In this document: positions 1 to 8,773 of the stretch, one piece after another | Layout of the letters: each line of letters starts with the position of its first letter | Position numbering within the stretch: position 1 is the first letter of the stretch | NCBI GenBank assembly: GCA_963605745.1 | Contig: CAVCWT010000004.1 | Span: 30,858 to 94,857 of the forward strand | DNA from: CAG-791 sp963605745 | GTDB lineage: Bacteria > Bacillota > Clostridia > Lachnospirales > Lachnospiraceae | DNA: 64,000 nucleotides | Direction of reading: 5' to 3' | Made by a program: the position numbers and the translations under genes | The notes under the pieces: generated by a model | What the model was told of the DNA's origin: nothing | The model's input: the letters and a program-made list of their open reading frames with translations, nothing else | Database searches by the model: none

Positions 1-1113
1 CTCGGCTGCCTCTTTTTCCGAATAATCTGCTGCACTTCCCTTGGTGAAGATCAGCATGCTCTTGCCGTCTGCCTCAAAATACAGATCCACATTTTCAGGA
101 TCAAACTGTGCTCCGGAATAGCCCAGGGCGCACAGGACTCTTCCCCAGTTCGCATCTCTTCCGAACACAGCCGCTTTGGTCAGATCGGACTGAATGACGG
201 ACTTGGCAAGGATTCTCGCATTTTCCTTAGTGTCTGCATGCACCACCTGGGACTCGATCAGCTTGGTTGCGCCTTCTCCGTCACCGGCCATTTTCATGGC
301 AAGTGTCTGACAGATGAACTGCAATGCCTCTTTGAATGTAGCATAGTCCTCGTTCTCTTTGTCAATCACAGGATTTCCTGCCAGGCCATTTGCCAGAACC
401 AGAAGTGTATCATTGGTGGACATATCGCCGTCAACGGAGATCATGTTAAAGGTATCCACCACGGCCTCGGAAACCGCTTTTTGCAGAAGGCTCTTCTCAA
501 TGGCCGCATCGGTTGTCAGAAAGGCCAGCATGGTGCACATTCCGGGATGAATCATGCCGGAGCCCTTTGCCATGCCGCCGATGGTCACCGTCTGTCCGCC
601 AAGCGTCAGGGTAACACAGATTTCCTTGTTGACGGTATCTGTCGTCATAATCGCCTTGGAGGCTGCCTCACCTGCCTCCAGCGTTCCGGCCTTTCCAGCC
701 GCCAGAACGTCAATTCCCTTTTTGATGCGTTCAACCGGAATCTGCATACCGATGACGCCGGTAGACCCCATGAGAACAGAACGCTCCGGGATATTCAGAA
801 CACGACCGGCCTCTTTTGCGGTCTCTTCGCAGATTGCCAGACCTTCCTTACCGGTGCAGGCATTGGCAATTCCGGAATTGACAACAATGGCCTGGACCTT
901 CTCATTGCTCTCCCGGACAATACTGCGGTCCCACAGAACCGGTGCTGCCTTTACAACATTGGAGGTAAAGGTTCCTGCGGCCTCGCAGGGAACCGTGCTG
1001 TACACCAACGCCATATCGGTTCTGCCTTCATATTTAATTCCTGCAGCGGTTGCTGCTGCCTCAAATCCCTTTGCTGCGGTTACACCGCCCGGTATCTGCT
1101 GAAAGTCTGCCAT
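1..1113 (-). CDS. argJ: ArgJ, glutamate N-acetyltransferase (bifunctional), C-terminus cut by window edge
   Basis: ArgJ moves the acetyl group from N-acetylornithine to glutamate in the cyclic arginine pathway; many members also use acetyl-CoA. The protein matures by self-cleavage before a threonine that becomes the nucleophile. Here the expected KGSGMIHP stretch is followed by GMCTMLAF, with the candidate nucleophile at Thr194, close to the usual position. Cleavage would fall after Cys193 rather than the usual Ala. The start is fixed by a good site (AGAGGAG, 7 nt before the ATG). It is the third gene of an argC-GNAT-argJ operon. The last residues lie outside the window. Confidence 0.95.
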   Translation of the reverse strand, partial: MADFQQIPGGVTAAKGFEAAATAAGIKYEGRTDMALVYSTVPCEAAGTFTSNVVKAAPVLWDRSIVRESNEKVQAIVVNSGIANACTGKEGLAICEETAKEAGRVLNIPERSVLMGSTGVIGMQIPVERIKKGIDVLAAGKAGTLEAGEAASKAIMTTDTVNKEICVTLTLGGQTVTIGGMAKGSGMIHPGMCTMLAFLTTDAAIEKSLLQKAVSEAVVDTFNMISVDGDMSTNDTLLVLANGLAGNPVIDKENEDYATFKEALQFICQTLAMKMAGDGEGATKLIESQVVHADTKENARILAKSVIQSDLTKAAVFGRDANWGRVLCALGYSGAQFDPENVDLYFEADGKSMLIFTKGSAADYSEKEAAE

Positions 1114-1152
1114 AATTGTTCTCCTCTTGGTGATCTCTAAGAAAGCACTGAT

Positions 1153-1620
1153 CTAATTCTCTTCTCCTATGAACTGCGTGATATTCTTCTCGTTCAGGAT
1201 AAAATCATAATAGTAAAAATCCTCTCGTTTTTTCCATCCGATTCCCTTCCAGAAGGCATTGCCTACCTGATTTCTGGTAAAGGCAACGAGCGACACCTTG
1301 TTGATCTTCATCTCGCGAAGGGCTCGCATGCAGTAGCCGACCATCTGCCGGCCGATTCCCATGCGCCGGTATTCTCTTGCCACGCACACATGGTAGAGGG
1401 TTCCCTGTCTCCCGTCACTGCCACACAGGATCGAGCCAACGATCTGTCCATCCGTCACCGCAACCACCGAGGTCTCGGGGTTTCGTTGAATGAACCGGTC
1501 CACATCCTCCTGACCATCATCCAGTGCCCGGATTCCAAAGCCCTGTATGGTCATCCACAGAGCATGCACCTCTTCATAATCTGTAATCCGCATCGGCCGG
1601 ATCACGACCTGTCCGTCCAT
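1153..1620 (-). CDS. GNAT-family N-acetyltransferase inside the arginine operon
   Basis: This is a 155-residue single-domain GNAT acetyltransferase. The acetyl-CoA loop is visible as YRRMGIGRQM (R-x-x-G-I-G-x-x-x), preceded by the beta strand LYHVCVAREY. I chose the internal ATG because AGAGGGGA precedes it by a few bases; a start 17 codons upstream lacks this. Its size and pattern resemble E. coli YpeA and short stand-alone GNATs. It sits 39 bp before argJ and about 100 bp after argC, which suggests a role in arginine synthesis, perhaps as an extra N-acetylglutamate synthase. That role is inferred from position only. Confidence 0.85.
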   Translation of the reverse strand: MDGQVVIRPMRITDYEEVHALWMTIQGFGIRALDDGQEDVDRFIQRNPETSVVAVTDGQIVGSILCGSDGRQGTLYHVCVAREYRRMGIGRQMVGYCMRALREMKINKVSLVAFTRNQVGNAFWKGIGWKKREDFYYYDFILNEKNITQFIGEEN

Positions 1621-1726
1621 AAATCCCCTCTCATGATCTCTCTTTTTGTGTTTCGTCTCCGCCGATTTCAACCAGGAATCGACTGCCCCCCAAAGAATCC
1701 CCAGTGGATCCCTCAGGTCTGCCGCC

Positions 1727-2812
1727 TCACGGCATCATCGCCGGCAGTGCAATGGCGGTCTCCTCCGGCAGTCCGAACATCAGGTTCATGTTCTGAACCG
1801 CCTGCGTGGCCGACCCCTTGCCCATGTTGTCAATGGCCCCCATCATAATAATGCGGCCGGTACGCTCGTCGATCTGGAAGCCAATGTCCAGGAAATTACT
1901 GCCCTCCACAAAGCGAGTCTCCGGATATTTGCCCTTGGGCAGGATGCGGATGAATCGCTCCTTTCCGTAGCGATCCTCATAGACCTTCCGGATCTCTTCC
2001 TCTGTAGGAAGCGTTCCATCAGCCTTTCGAACCAGCGTCGCATATTCTGTTGCCAGAATGCCGCGATTCATCGGAACAAGGTGCGGGGTAAAGTTAATGG
2101 TCACAGGGTGCCCGCAGGCATAGGACAGCTGCTCTTCAATCTCCGGTGTGTGACGATGCGTTGCAACGCCGTAGGGCTTGGCACTCTCATTGACCTCACA
2201 GTAGAGGTTGGCAACCTTTGCGCCGCGTCCTGCTCCGGAGACGCCGGACAGTGCATCCACAATCAGAGTATCCGTATCAATCAGTCCTGCCTCCACCAGA
2301 GGATAGGCCGTCAGGATGGAGCAGGTTGTATAGCAGCCCGGATTGGCCAGAATTCTCGCTCCCGGAATCTGCTCGCGGTTGATCTCCACCAGACCATACA
2401 CGGCCTCTTCAAGAAAACTGGGGGAGGCATGTTTTATTTTGTACCACTTCTCATAGACCTCCACATCCTTCAAGCGGAAATCTGCGGACATATCGATGAC
2501 CTTTGCCTTCTGCAGCAGCTCCTCACTCATAAGACCAGCGCAGGCGCCCTGGGGCGTCGCCGTAAAAATAACGTCCACGTCCTCCGCCAGCTGCAAAAGC
2601 TCTGTCTTCATTTTCTCCGTATCATCATCAATCAGAGACAAATCCACAAAGTGAAAGAGATTCCCATAAATGGAGGCCATCTGCTGATCCGCATAGCTGC
2701 GCGAGCCGATCCATCGGATCTCTACATTCGGATGTGTTGCCAGAATACGCAGGATCTCTGCCCCTGCATAGCCGGTTGCTCCAATGATTCCTGCTCGAAT
2801 CTTCTTATCCAT
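1727..2812 (-). CDS. argC: ArgC, N-acetyl-gamma-glutamyl-phosphate reductase
   Basis: ArgC reduces N-acetylglutamyl phosphate to its semialdehyde with NADPH in the cytoplasm, the third step of arginine synthesis. The N-terminal nucleotide loop is GIIGATGYAGAE (residues 8-19), and the catalytic cysteine is Cys160 in the family motif NPGCYTT. The HRHTPEI motif follows near residue 220. The 361-residue length is typical of the longer clostridial form. It is the first gene of the operon, reads away from argG, and is preceded by GGGAGA upstream of the ATG. Confidence 0.96.
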   Translation of the reverse strand: MDKKIRAGIIGATGYAGAEILRILATHPNVEIRWIGSRSYADQQMASIYGNLFHFVDLSLIDDDTEKMKTELLQLAEDVDVIFTATPQGACAGLMSEELLQKAKVIDMSADFRLKDVEVYEKWYKIKHASPSFLEEAVYGLVEINREQIPGARILANPGCYTTCSILTAYPLVEAGLIDTDTLIVDALSGVSGAGRGAKVANLYCEVNESAKPYGVATHRHTPEIEEQLSYACGHPVTINFTPHLVPMNRGILATEYATLVRKADGTLPTEEEIRKVYEDRYGKERFIRILPKGKYPETRFVEGSNFLDIGFQIDERTGRIIMMGAIDNMGKGSATQAVQNMNLMFGLPEETAIALPAMMP

Positions 2813-3055
2813 ATGACTGATGTCTCCCTGATCTTATTGTCTGTATTGCCTGTGTCTACGTGCATAACCGAATAATTGTACACCATCCGGCATCCCAATG
2901 AAAATAGCATCCGGTTCCGGAATTATGAGTAACTGTACTCCTCTCTTTTCCAATATGCAAGTTCGCTTTTATATTTATGCACATTATCCTCCGTATTTAT
3001 GCATATTTTTGCATATTCATGAAATGTAGCTGCATAAAGTTGTGCGGTTTAAAGG
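2813..3055. promoter_or_regulatory. argC/argG divergent region with ArgR-box-like sites
   Basis: The 327 bp between the two divergent arginine genes carry a cluster of TATGCA/TGCATA elements. One at about 2956 reads aaTATGCAA, one at about 2976 reads TTTATGCACAT, one at 2998-3015 is the near-palindrome TATGCATATTTTTGCATA, and one at about 3030 reads GCTGCATAA. ArgR/AhrC operators are arrays of paired 18-bp imperfect palindromes, so this arrangement in front of argC and argG fits ArgR control. Binding is inferred; no argR gene is in the window. Confidence 0.6.
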
Positions 3056-3084
3056 TTGCAAATGTTTATAGGAAGAGATATAGT
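3056..3084 (+). promoter_or_regulatory. Probable sigma-A promoter of argG
   Basis: TTGCAA (3056-3061) and TATAGT (3079-3084) are separated by exactly 17 bp, close to the vegetative consensus, and lie 56 bp before the argG ATG. The ArgR-like sites lie just upstream. Confidence 0.65.
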
Positions 3085-3139
3085 GTGTAGCAGTCGGGCC
3101 AAGGCTCGATTTAACTTAACATAAAGCGAGGACGAGAAC

Positions 3140-4390
3140 ATGGAAAAAGAGAAGGTTATACTGGCTTATTCCGGCGGACTTGATACGACTTGTATCATTC
3201 CCTGGCTGAAGGAGAATTACAATTATGACGTTGTCTGTGTCTGCATCAATGTAGGCCAGGAGCAGGAACTGGATGGACTTGAGGAGCGTGCTAAGTATTG
3301 CGGCGCTGACAAGCTCTACATTCTGGATGTCATCGATGAGTTCTGTGATGAGTACGTTGCTCCCTGCATTCAGGCACATGCCGTTTATGAGAACAAATAC
3401 CTCATCGGCACCTCTATGGCACGTCCTCTGATTGCCAAGAAGCTGGTAGAGATTGCCCGCAAGGAGGGCGCTGTTGCTATTTGCCACGGTGCAACCGGTA
3501 AGGGAAATGACCAGATTCGTTTCGAGCTGGGCATCAAGGCTCTGGCTCCTGATATCAAGATCATCGCTGCATGGCGTGATCCCAACTGGAAGCTGGATTC
3601 CCGTGAGTCCGAGATCGAGTATGCTCACCAGCACGGCATTGATCTGCCCTTCTCGATGGATGAGAGCTACAGCCGTGACCGGAACCTCTGGCACATCAGC
3701 CACGAGGGACTGGAGCTGGAGGATCCTTCCAACGAGCCCAACTATGAACACCTTCTCGTTCTGACCACGACACCGCAGAAGGCTCCGGACAAGACGACCT
3801 ATCTCACCATCGATTTTGAGAAGGGTCTGCCGGTTGCTGTAGACGGTCAGAAAATGAAGCTCTCTGATATCATCCGCAAGCTGAACAAGATCGGCGGTGA
3901 GAACGGAATCGGCATCATCGACATCGTCGAGAACCGCGTTGTCGGCATGAAGAGCCGCGGCGTATACGAGACTCCCGGCGGAACCATTCTGTATGAGGCA
4001 CATCAGCAGCTCGAGGAACTGATTCTCGATCGCGAGACCTATGCCGTAAAGGAAGAGATCGGCAGCAAGTTTGCAAGCCTTGTCTACGAAGGCAAGTGGT
4101 TCTCTCCTCTTCGCGAGGCAGAGCAGGCCTTCATCGAGAGCACGCAGCGCTATGTAACCGGTACTGTAAAGCTCGGTCTGTACAAGGGCAGCATCATCCG
4201 CGCCGGCGAGACCTCTCCTTACACCATGTACAACGAGAGCATCGCTTCCTTCAAGACCGGTGACATGTATGATCACACCGACGCCAACGGCTTCATCAAC
4301 CTCTTCGGCCTTTCCACGAAGGTTCGTGCAATGAAGATGCAGGAAGTAGCTAAAAAAGAAGGCGTTAAGAACTGGCAAGATCTGCTGTAA
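3140..4390 (+). CDS. argG: ArgG, argininosuccinate synthase
   Basis: ArgG joins citrulline and aspartate using ATP to make argininosuccinate, the penultimate arginine step. The N-terminal PP-loop is AYSGGLDTT (residues 9-17), and family blocks such as ATGKGNDQIRFE and SPYTMYNES follow. The length, 416 residues, is normal. AGGACGAG precedes the ATG. The gene is transcribed alone and ends in a strong terminator, so argH must be elsewhere. Confidence 0.97.
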   Translation: MEKEKVILAYSGGLDTTCIIPWLKENYNYDVVCVCINVGQEQELDGLEERAKYCGADKLYILDVIDEFCDEYVAPCIQAHAVYENKYLIGTSMARPLIAKKLVEIARKEGAVAICHGATGKGNDQIRFELGIKALAPDIKIIAAWRDPNWKLDSRESEIEYAHQHGIDLPFSMDESYSRDRNLWHISHEGLELEDPSNEPNYEHLLVLTTTPQKAPDKTTYLTIDFEKGLPVAVDGQKMKLSDIIRKLNKIGGENGIGIIDIVENRVVGMKSRGVYETPGGTILYEAHQQLEELILDRETYAVKEEIGSKFASLVYEGKWFSPLREAEQAFIESTQRYVTGTVKLGLYKGSIIRAGETSPYTMYNESIASFKTGDMYDHTDANGFINLFGLSTKVRAMKMQEVAKKEGVKNWQDLL

Positions 4391-4420
4391 TTTGTCCTGT
4401 AAGATGCCGTAAAACCACAA

Positions 4421-4478
4421 AAAAGGCTCAGCGCCTTGACGAATGCGAATTACAATCGTCAAGCGTGCTGAGCCTTTT
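4421..4478. terminator. Long rho-independent terminator after argG
   Basis: AAAAGGCTCAGC (4421-4432) pairs perfectly with GCTGAGCCTTTT (4467-4478). An inner stem CTTGACGA (4435-4442)/TCGTCAAG (4456-4463) extends the hairpin. A/T runs on both sides allow it to work in both directions, serving argG and protecting the opposite-strand gene. Confidence 0.85.
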
Positions 4479-4596
4479 AATGTGTCTTTGTTCCGGTAAA
4501 TACGTCAATGATAATTCGTACCTATTCCGCAGTTTGCCGCCTAGCGGATAATCGGGTGTCAAACCTCTTTGAGCTGGCGGGCGTCCATTCAGAGCC

Positions 4597-4935
4597 TCAC
4601 AAAAACACGACCTCAGAAGAACATACATACAACAGCAAAATCAGCAGCAGCTGTACCAACAGGATCGCCGGCATGCCGATGCGGAATTTCGGTTTTCTGG
4701 TTTTGTGGCGGTATACCAGCATTCCCAGGTTGCTGCCGATACTGCCGCCGATGATGGCCTGCAGGAACAACGTAGCCTCCGGTGTTCGGTACTCGCCCCG
4801 CCGCGCCTTTTTCTTGTCACAGCGCATCGTCCAGAAGGCCAGCAGATTTACCCCCACAAGATATACGATCACAACAGCTCCGGCGCTGACATGCAGCGCC
4901 AGAGTCTGGGTGAAAAATAATTCAATTGGATTCAT
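4597..4935 (-). CDS. DUF1294 membrane protein
   Basis: A 112-residue protein with three or four hydrophobic segments. The DUF1294 pattern is clear: N-x(5)-F, the charged block DKKKARRGEYRTPE, then GGSIGSNLGMLVYRHKT and a final membrane span. DUF1294 proteins are small inner-membrane proteins of unknown function. Nothing in the neighbourhood points to a role; it stands alone between argG and deoD. Confidence 0.8.
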   Translation of the reverse strand: MNPIELFFTQTLALHVSAGAVVIVYLVGVNLLAFWTMRCDKKKARRGEYRTPEATLFLQAIIGGSIGSNLGMLVYRHKTRKPKFRIGMPAILLVQLLLILLLYVCSSEVVFL

Positions 4936-5031
4936 AAATTACCTGTTTTGATGAACGGTTCACTATTTGCCAGTGGATTCCGGCACAGCTCCCTTTTGCC
5001 TGAGTGTTGGCAGTAATACGATGTGTCTTCT

Positions 5032-5757
5032 TTACGCGAACTTCACAGCGGTGTTCAGTGCGATCTCCATCATATCGGTAAAGCTGTTCTGTCTCTCTTC
5101 GGCAGAAAGTGCCACCGGCTTGAAGAGGTGGTCGGAAATTGCCAGAATAGACAGTGCCTTTTTATGATTTGCGCAGGCCGTCCAGTAAAGTCCTGCCGTC
5201 TCCATCTCGACACACAGATGACCGAAATCGCGAAGCTTCTCATTGATGTCGGCCTGCGGATAATAAAAGAAATCCGAGGTATATACCTTTCCGACGTTGT
5301 ATTTGCAGCCCTGCGCTTTTGCCTGTGCAACGGCCTCCTCGAGCATCTCATAATCTGCGCAGGCTGCCAGCTGTCCCGGAATGCCATAGGCGTTTCCATA
5401 GTTGGAATTGGTGGAGGCAGCCTGTGCAATCACAACATCCTTTGCATCCACATCCATATCCAGGCCTCCTGCGGAGCCGATGCGGATGATGGCCTCTACG
5501 CCGAACTGGCTGTACAGCTCCTGTGTATAAATGCCAATCGACGGAACTCCCATGCCATGACCCATAACCGAAATTCTCTTGCCCTTATACGTTCCGGTAA
5601 AGCCCAGCATATTGCGGGTATCGTTAAAGCAGACAACATCTGTCATGAATTTCTCTGCAACGGCCTTTGCGCGCAGCGGATCACCCGGCATCAATACCAC
5701 CTTTGCCAGCTCATCCTTAACAACAATACTTGCGGAAATACTCTCCTTGGGTTCCAT
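5032..5757 (-). CDS. deoD: Purine-nucleoside phosphorylase, DeoD type
   Basis: This enzyme splits purine (deoxy)nucleosides with phosphate to free base and (deoxy)ribose-1-phosphate. The protein is 241 residues, normal for the hexameric DeoD class. Visible marks are VVLMPGDPLRAK (phosphate site), GHGMGVPSIGIY, RIGSAGGL, the base/ribose block CVEMETAGLY and AISDH near the C-terminus. The start is set by AGGAGG 7 nt before the ATG; an upstream in-frame ATG is less likely. It lies directly downstream of mtnA, suggesting a joint role in salvage of methylthioadenosine or 5'-deoxyadenosine. Confidence 0.93.
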   Translation of the reverse strand: MEPKESISASIVVKDELAKVVLMPGDPLRAKAVAEKFMTDVVCFNDTRNMLGFTGTYKGKRISVMGHGMGVPSIGIYTQELYSQFGVEAIIRIGSAGGLDMDVDAKDVVIAQAASTNSNYGNAYGIPGQLAACADYEMLEEAVAQAKAQGCKYNVGKVYTSDFFYYPQADINEKLRDFGHLCVEMETAGLYWTACANHKKALSILAISDHLFKPVALSAEERQNSFTDMMEIALNTAVKFA

Positions 5758-5800
5758 CTTTGTTCCTCCTGTCATTCACTTACCGTGGTCTGTATTTTTA

Positions 5801-5870
5801 GTATCTGTTTAGCACCTGGCGATTTCAACATGAATCGGCCGCCCCGCGGACGGATATATCTGTCCTTGCC
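5801..5870. repeat. Dispersed palindromic repeat, copy A (truncated)
   Basis: The terminus GTATCTGTTTAGCACCTGG (5801-5819) followed by CGATTTCA matches the outer end of the full copies at 20001-20194 and 22556-22710. The next stretch (GAATCGGCC...GGACGGAT, 5832-5855) matches the first internal hairpin of the 22.5 kb copy. Similarity then fades and no second terminus is found, so this looks like a partial copy in the deoD-mtnA gap. Confidence 0.7.
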
Positions 5871-5927
5871 CATTCGCAGAATCACTGCAGTGCAGCATTT
5901 CCTTCCTCATGAAGCGTCCTCGCAGGT

Positions 5928-6998
5928 TCAGCAGTCGCTGAACAGCTTTTTCAGATTCTCCTTAAACGGCGGATAAACCACACCCTTCTCGGTCACAATA
6001 CCGGTCAACAGCTCATGATCCGTCACATCAAAGGAAGGGTTGTAGCTCTTGACCTCCTTTAAAGCCATCGGCTCCTCATACCACATTTCCTTGATCTCCT
6101 CCGGATCACGCTCCTCAATGTGAATATCATCTCCTGTCGGTGTCGCCAGATCAATCGTCGAGGACGGTCCTAAGGTATAGAACGGAATTCCGTAATGCTT
6201 TGCCAAAATGGCAACGCCGGAGGTTCCGATTTTGTTGGCAAAATCGCCGTTGGCCGCAATGCGGTCACAGCCGACAAAGACCGCATTCACAAGTCCCTGC
6301 TTCATCACGATGGAGGCCATATTGTCACAGATCAAGGTGACATCAATTCCCGCCTTCTGCAGCTCGTAAGAGGTCAGTCTCGCTCCCTGCAAAAGAGGTC
6401 TCGTCTCATCGGCATAGACGCGCAGCTTCATTCCCTGCTCGGTTCCGTAGTAAATCGGAGCCGTTGCCGTTCCATAGCCAAGGCAGGCAAGGTAGCCCGC
6501 ATTGCAATGCGTCAGAATGCCGTCGCCGCTCTTAATGAGTGCTGCGCCGTATTCTGCAATCTTGCGGGTCATCTCCTCGTTCTCGGCCTCGATCTTTTTC
6601 GCCTCTTCGCCGAGAAGCTGCACAATCTCTGCGCTCTCTTTCCCGAAAGCCGCCTCCACAACGCCTCTTTGTCTTTTTAACGCCCAGGACAGATTCACAG
6701 CGGTAGGCCTGGAACTATTGAGATATTCCGACTGCTGCCAGAACTTCTCTTTAAAATCCGCATAGGAAAGCTCCTGATACCTCTGCGCCAGCACATACAT
6801 CGCATAGCCGGCAAATACACCGATGGCCGGTGCTCCGCGAACCTCCAGCCTCTTAATCGCCTTCCATGCTGCCTCCTCTGTACTGATTCTCAGGTACTCC
6901 TCATGTCCCGGGAGCCTTGTCTGATCCAGAATCACAACCTCGGTCTCATCCTGCGAAAGTCCGACGACCTGCAGTCGGTTCTCCTTGTTCTCTGCCAT
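5928..6998 (-). CDS. mtnA: MtnA, S-methyl-5-thioribose-1-phosphate isomerase
   Basis: MtnA converts (methylthio)ribose-1-phosphate aldose to the ribulose-1-phosphate ketose. The 356-residue protein has RGAPAIG near residue 54, the catalytic cysteine in THCNAG (Cys165) and the catalytic aspartate in GCDRIAANGD (Asp245), which separate true MtnA from eIF2B subunits. AGAGGAAC precedes the chosen ATG; a further 20 in-frame codons upstream lack a site. It is followed by deoD. No later methionine-salvage genes (mtnB, mtnK, mtnW) are visible. Confidence 0.94.
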   Translation of the reverse strand: MAENKENRLQVVGLSQDETEVVILDQTRLPGHEEYLRISTEEAAWKAIKRLEVRGAPAIGVFAGYAMYVLAQRYQELSYADFKEKFWQQSEYLNSSRPTAVNLSWALKRQRGVVEAAFGKESAEIVQLLGEEAKKIEAENEEMTRKIAEYGAALIKSGDGILTHCNAGYLACLGYGTATAPIYYGTEQGMKLRVYADETRPLLQGARLTSYELQKAGIDVTLICDNMASIVMKQGLVNAVFVGCDRIAANGDFANKIGTSGVAILAKHYGIPFYTLGPSSTIDLATPTGDDIHIEERDPEEIKEMWYEEPMALKEVKSYNPSFDVTDHELLTGIVTEKGVVYPPFKENLKKLFSDC

Positions 6999-7189
6999 CT
7001 TGTTTTTCGTTCCTCTCTGATCCACACTGATATACATTGATACACGGCTTCCATGCACGGATCCGCCGCAATGCCGACCTTTTTGTTTCGATTTTCTGTA
7101 CCGACCTTTCCGTTACTGTCCTTTGGCATTGTATCAATGCATTTGGAAGAGTCCCTGCAGCATGCTGCAAGGAGCACGGAACGGACGAA

Positions 7190-8605
7190 TTATTTCAGCT
7201 CCTTGTGAGCCTCGAAAAAGGCCTTCGTCTCCTTCACCACCACACCATTCAACACGAACAATGCGATCATGTTGGGGATCGCCATCAGACCGTTAAAGAT
7301 ATCTGCAATGGTCCATACTGCGCTGACGGTCATATATGGTCCGATGAATACGGCCAGGATATAAAGCCAGCGGTAGATCAGGATTTTCTTTCCCTGCTCG
7401 CCCACCAGATACTCCAGGCACCTCTCACTATAATAATCCCATCCGAGGATGGTCGTAAAGGCAAAAAACACCAGGCATACCATCAGAATAAAGGCGGTCA
7501 GCTGCTCCGGCAGCGGAAGTCCCTTCTGAAAAGCGTAGGTAGTCACCTGCACACCTTCGAGTCCGTCCACCTGCCATGCCCCCGTCAGAACGATGGAGAG
7601 TCCTGTCATGGTGCAGATGATGATCGTGTCAATGAAGGTACCCGTCATGCTGACAAGGCCCTGACGAACCGGCTCCTGCGTTTTTGCTGCAGCTGCAGCA
7701 ATCGGGGCGCTTCCAAGGCCCGCCTCATTCGAGAAAATGCCGCGTGCCACACCCTTTTGCATGGCAACAATCATCGAGCCAACAACGCCACCGGTCACTG
7801 CCTGCGGGTTAAAGGCCCCGCGCACAATGGTCACAACCGCAGTCGGAACCTGTCCAAGGTTACACAAAATAAGTGCCACACTGAACACAATATAGATCAC
7901 TGCCATAAACGGAACAATGATCTGACTCACCGTTGCAATTCTCTTGATTCCTCCGATCAGAATCGCAGCAACACATACGGCCAGTACCAGAGACGAAATA
8001 ACGACCGCCACCGAATGCGTTCCCAGGAAAGGAATGGTGATGCAGTTCACCTTGTTCGGATCAAAAAAGTTCTGTACCGCACTGGAAATGCCGTTAACCT
8101 GGCTGAAGGTTCCGATTCCGAAGAGGCCAACACATACGCCAAAGAATGCGAATACTTTGCCAAGCCATCTCCAGTTCTCTCCCATTCCCTTTTCAATATA
8201 GTAGAAGGGACCGCCCAGGCTGTGTCCGTCCTTAGCCACCACGCGGTATTTAACAGCGAGAAGTCCTTCGGAATATTTGGTCGCCATGCCGAAAAAGGCA
8301 GCAACAATCATCCAGAACAACGCTCCCGGTCCGCCGGCACAGACGGCCGTTGCAACGCCGACAATATTGCCGGTTCCGATGGTCGCACTAAGAGCCGTAC
8401 AAAGTGCTGCAAAGCTCGAGATCTCTCCTTCGCCATCATCCTCATTCTGGAACATCCATTTGAGTGCCAGAGGCAGTCTTCTCACCTGCAGCAAACGAAG
8501 TCTGCCGGTTAACAGAACACCTCCCGCAATGATGAGTACCATCAATGGGACACCCCATACTAAATCGTCGATTGTCGATAACAGGTTATTGATCGTTTCC
8601 GCCAT
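7190..8605 (-). CDS. Alanine/glycine:cation symporter (AGCS family)
   Basis: A 471-residue sodium- or proton-coupled amino-acid symporter of the inner membrane. The family signature GLGSAPIAAAAAKT is intact, and there are about ten hydrophobic spans. GTGNIVGVATAVCAGGPGALFW near the N-terminus is also typical. The start is set by AGGGAGGAG 6 nt before ATG, excluding an 18-codon upstream extension. It is a single gene with a palindromic operator-like site upstream. Confidence 0.93.
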   Translation of the reverse strand: MAETINNLLSTIDDLVWGVPLMVLIIAGGVLLTGRLRLLQVRRLPLALKWMFQNEDDGEGEISSFAALCTALSATIGTGNIVGVATAVCAGGPGALFWMIVAAFFGMATKYSEGLLAVKYRVVAKDGHSLGGPFYYIEKGMGENWRWLGKVFAFFGVCVGLFGIGTFSQVNGISSAVQNFFDPNKVNCITIPFLGTHSVAVVISSLVLAVCVAAILIGGIKRIATVSQIIVPFMAVIYIVFSVALILCNLGQVPTAVVTIVRGAFNPQAVTGGVVGSMIVAMQKGVARGIFSNEAGLGSAPIAAAAAKTQEPVRQGLVSMTGTFIDTIIICTMTGLSIVLTGAWQVDGLEGVQVTTYAFQKGLPLPEQLTAFILMVCLVFFAFTTILGWDYYSERCLEYLVGEQGKKILIYRWLYILAVFIGPYMTVSAVWTIADIFNGLMAIPNMIALFVLNGVVVKETKAFFEAHKELK

Positions 8606-8640
8606 TGGAAGCTCCTCCCTCATCCTGATGCTGTCCTTGT

Positions 8641-8750
8641 CTAATCCATCTGCATCCATTCGAATCTGCCTGAATCCGTCTGAATCCGTTTAAAATCCAT
8701 TTGAATCCATCCTGATCCTCTCAAACCGTCCTGATTTGTCCGGATTCCCG
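8641..8750. repeat. Degenerate decamer array upstream of the symporter
   Basis: About eleven consecutive units close to TGAATCCGTC/TGAATCCATC repeat with a 10-bp period. Units are imperfect. The array lies in the 378-bp region between the symporter start (8605) and the DUF5722 terminator, in the expected 5' untranslated region of the symporter. Confidence 0.6.
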
Positions 8751-8773
8751 TACAGCATAATGTTGTATCTGTG

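Noticed and set aside
238..1140. Long plus-strand reading frame opposite argJ
   Set aside because: It is the antisense shadow of a clear argJ gene, is Cys/His-rich in an unnatural way and has no ribosome site.
3116..4462. 448-codon minus-strand frame opposite argG
   Set aside because: It covers argG exactly in antisense; argG has intact catalytic motifs, a promoter and a terminator.
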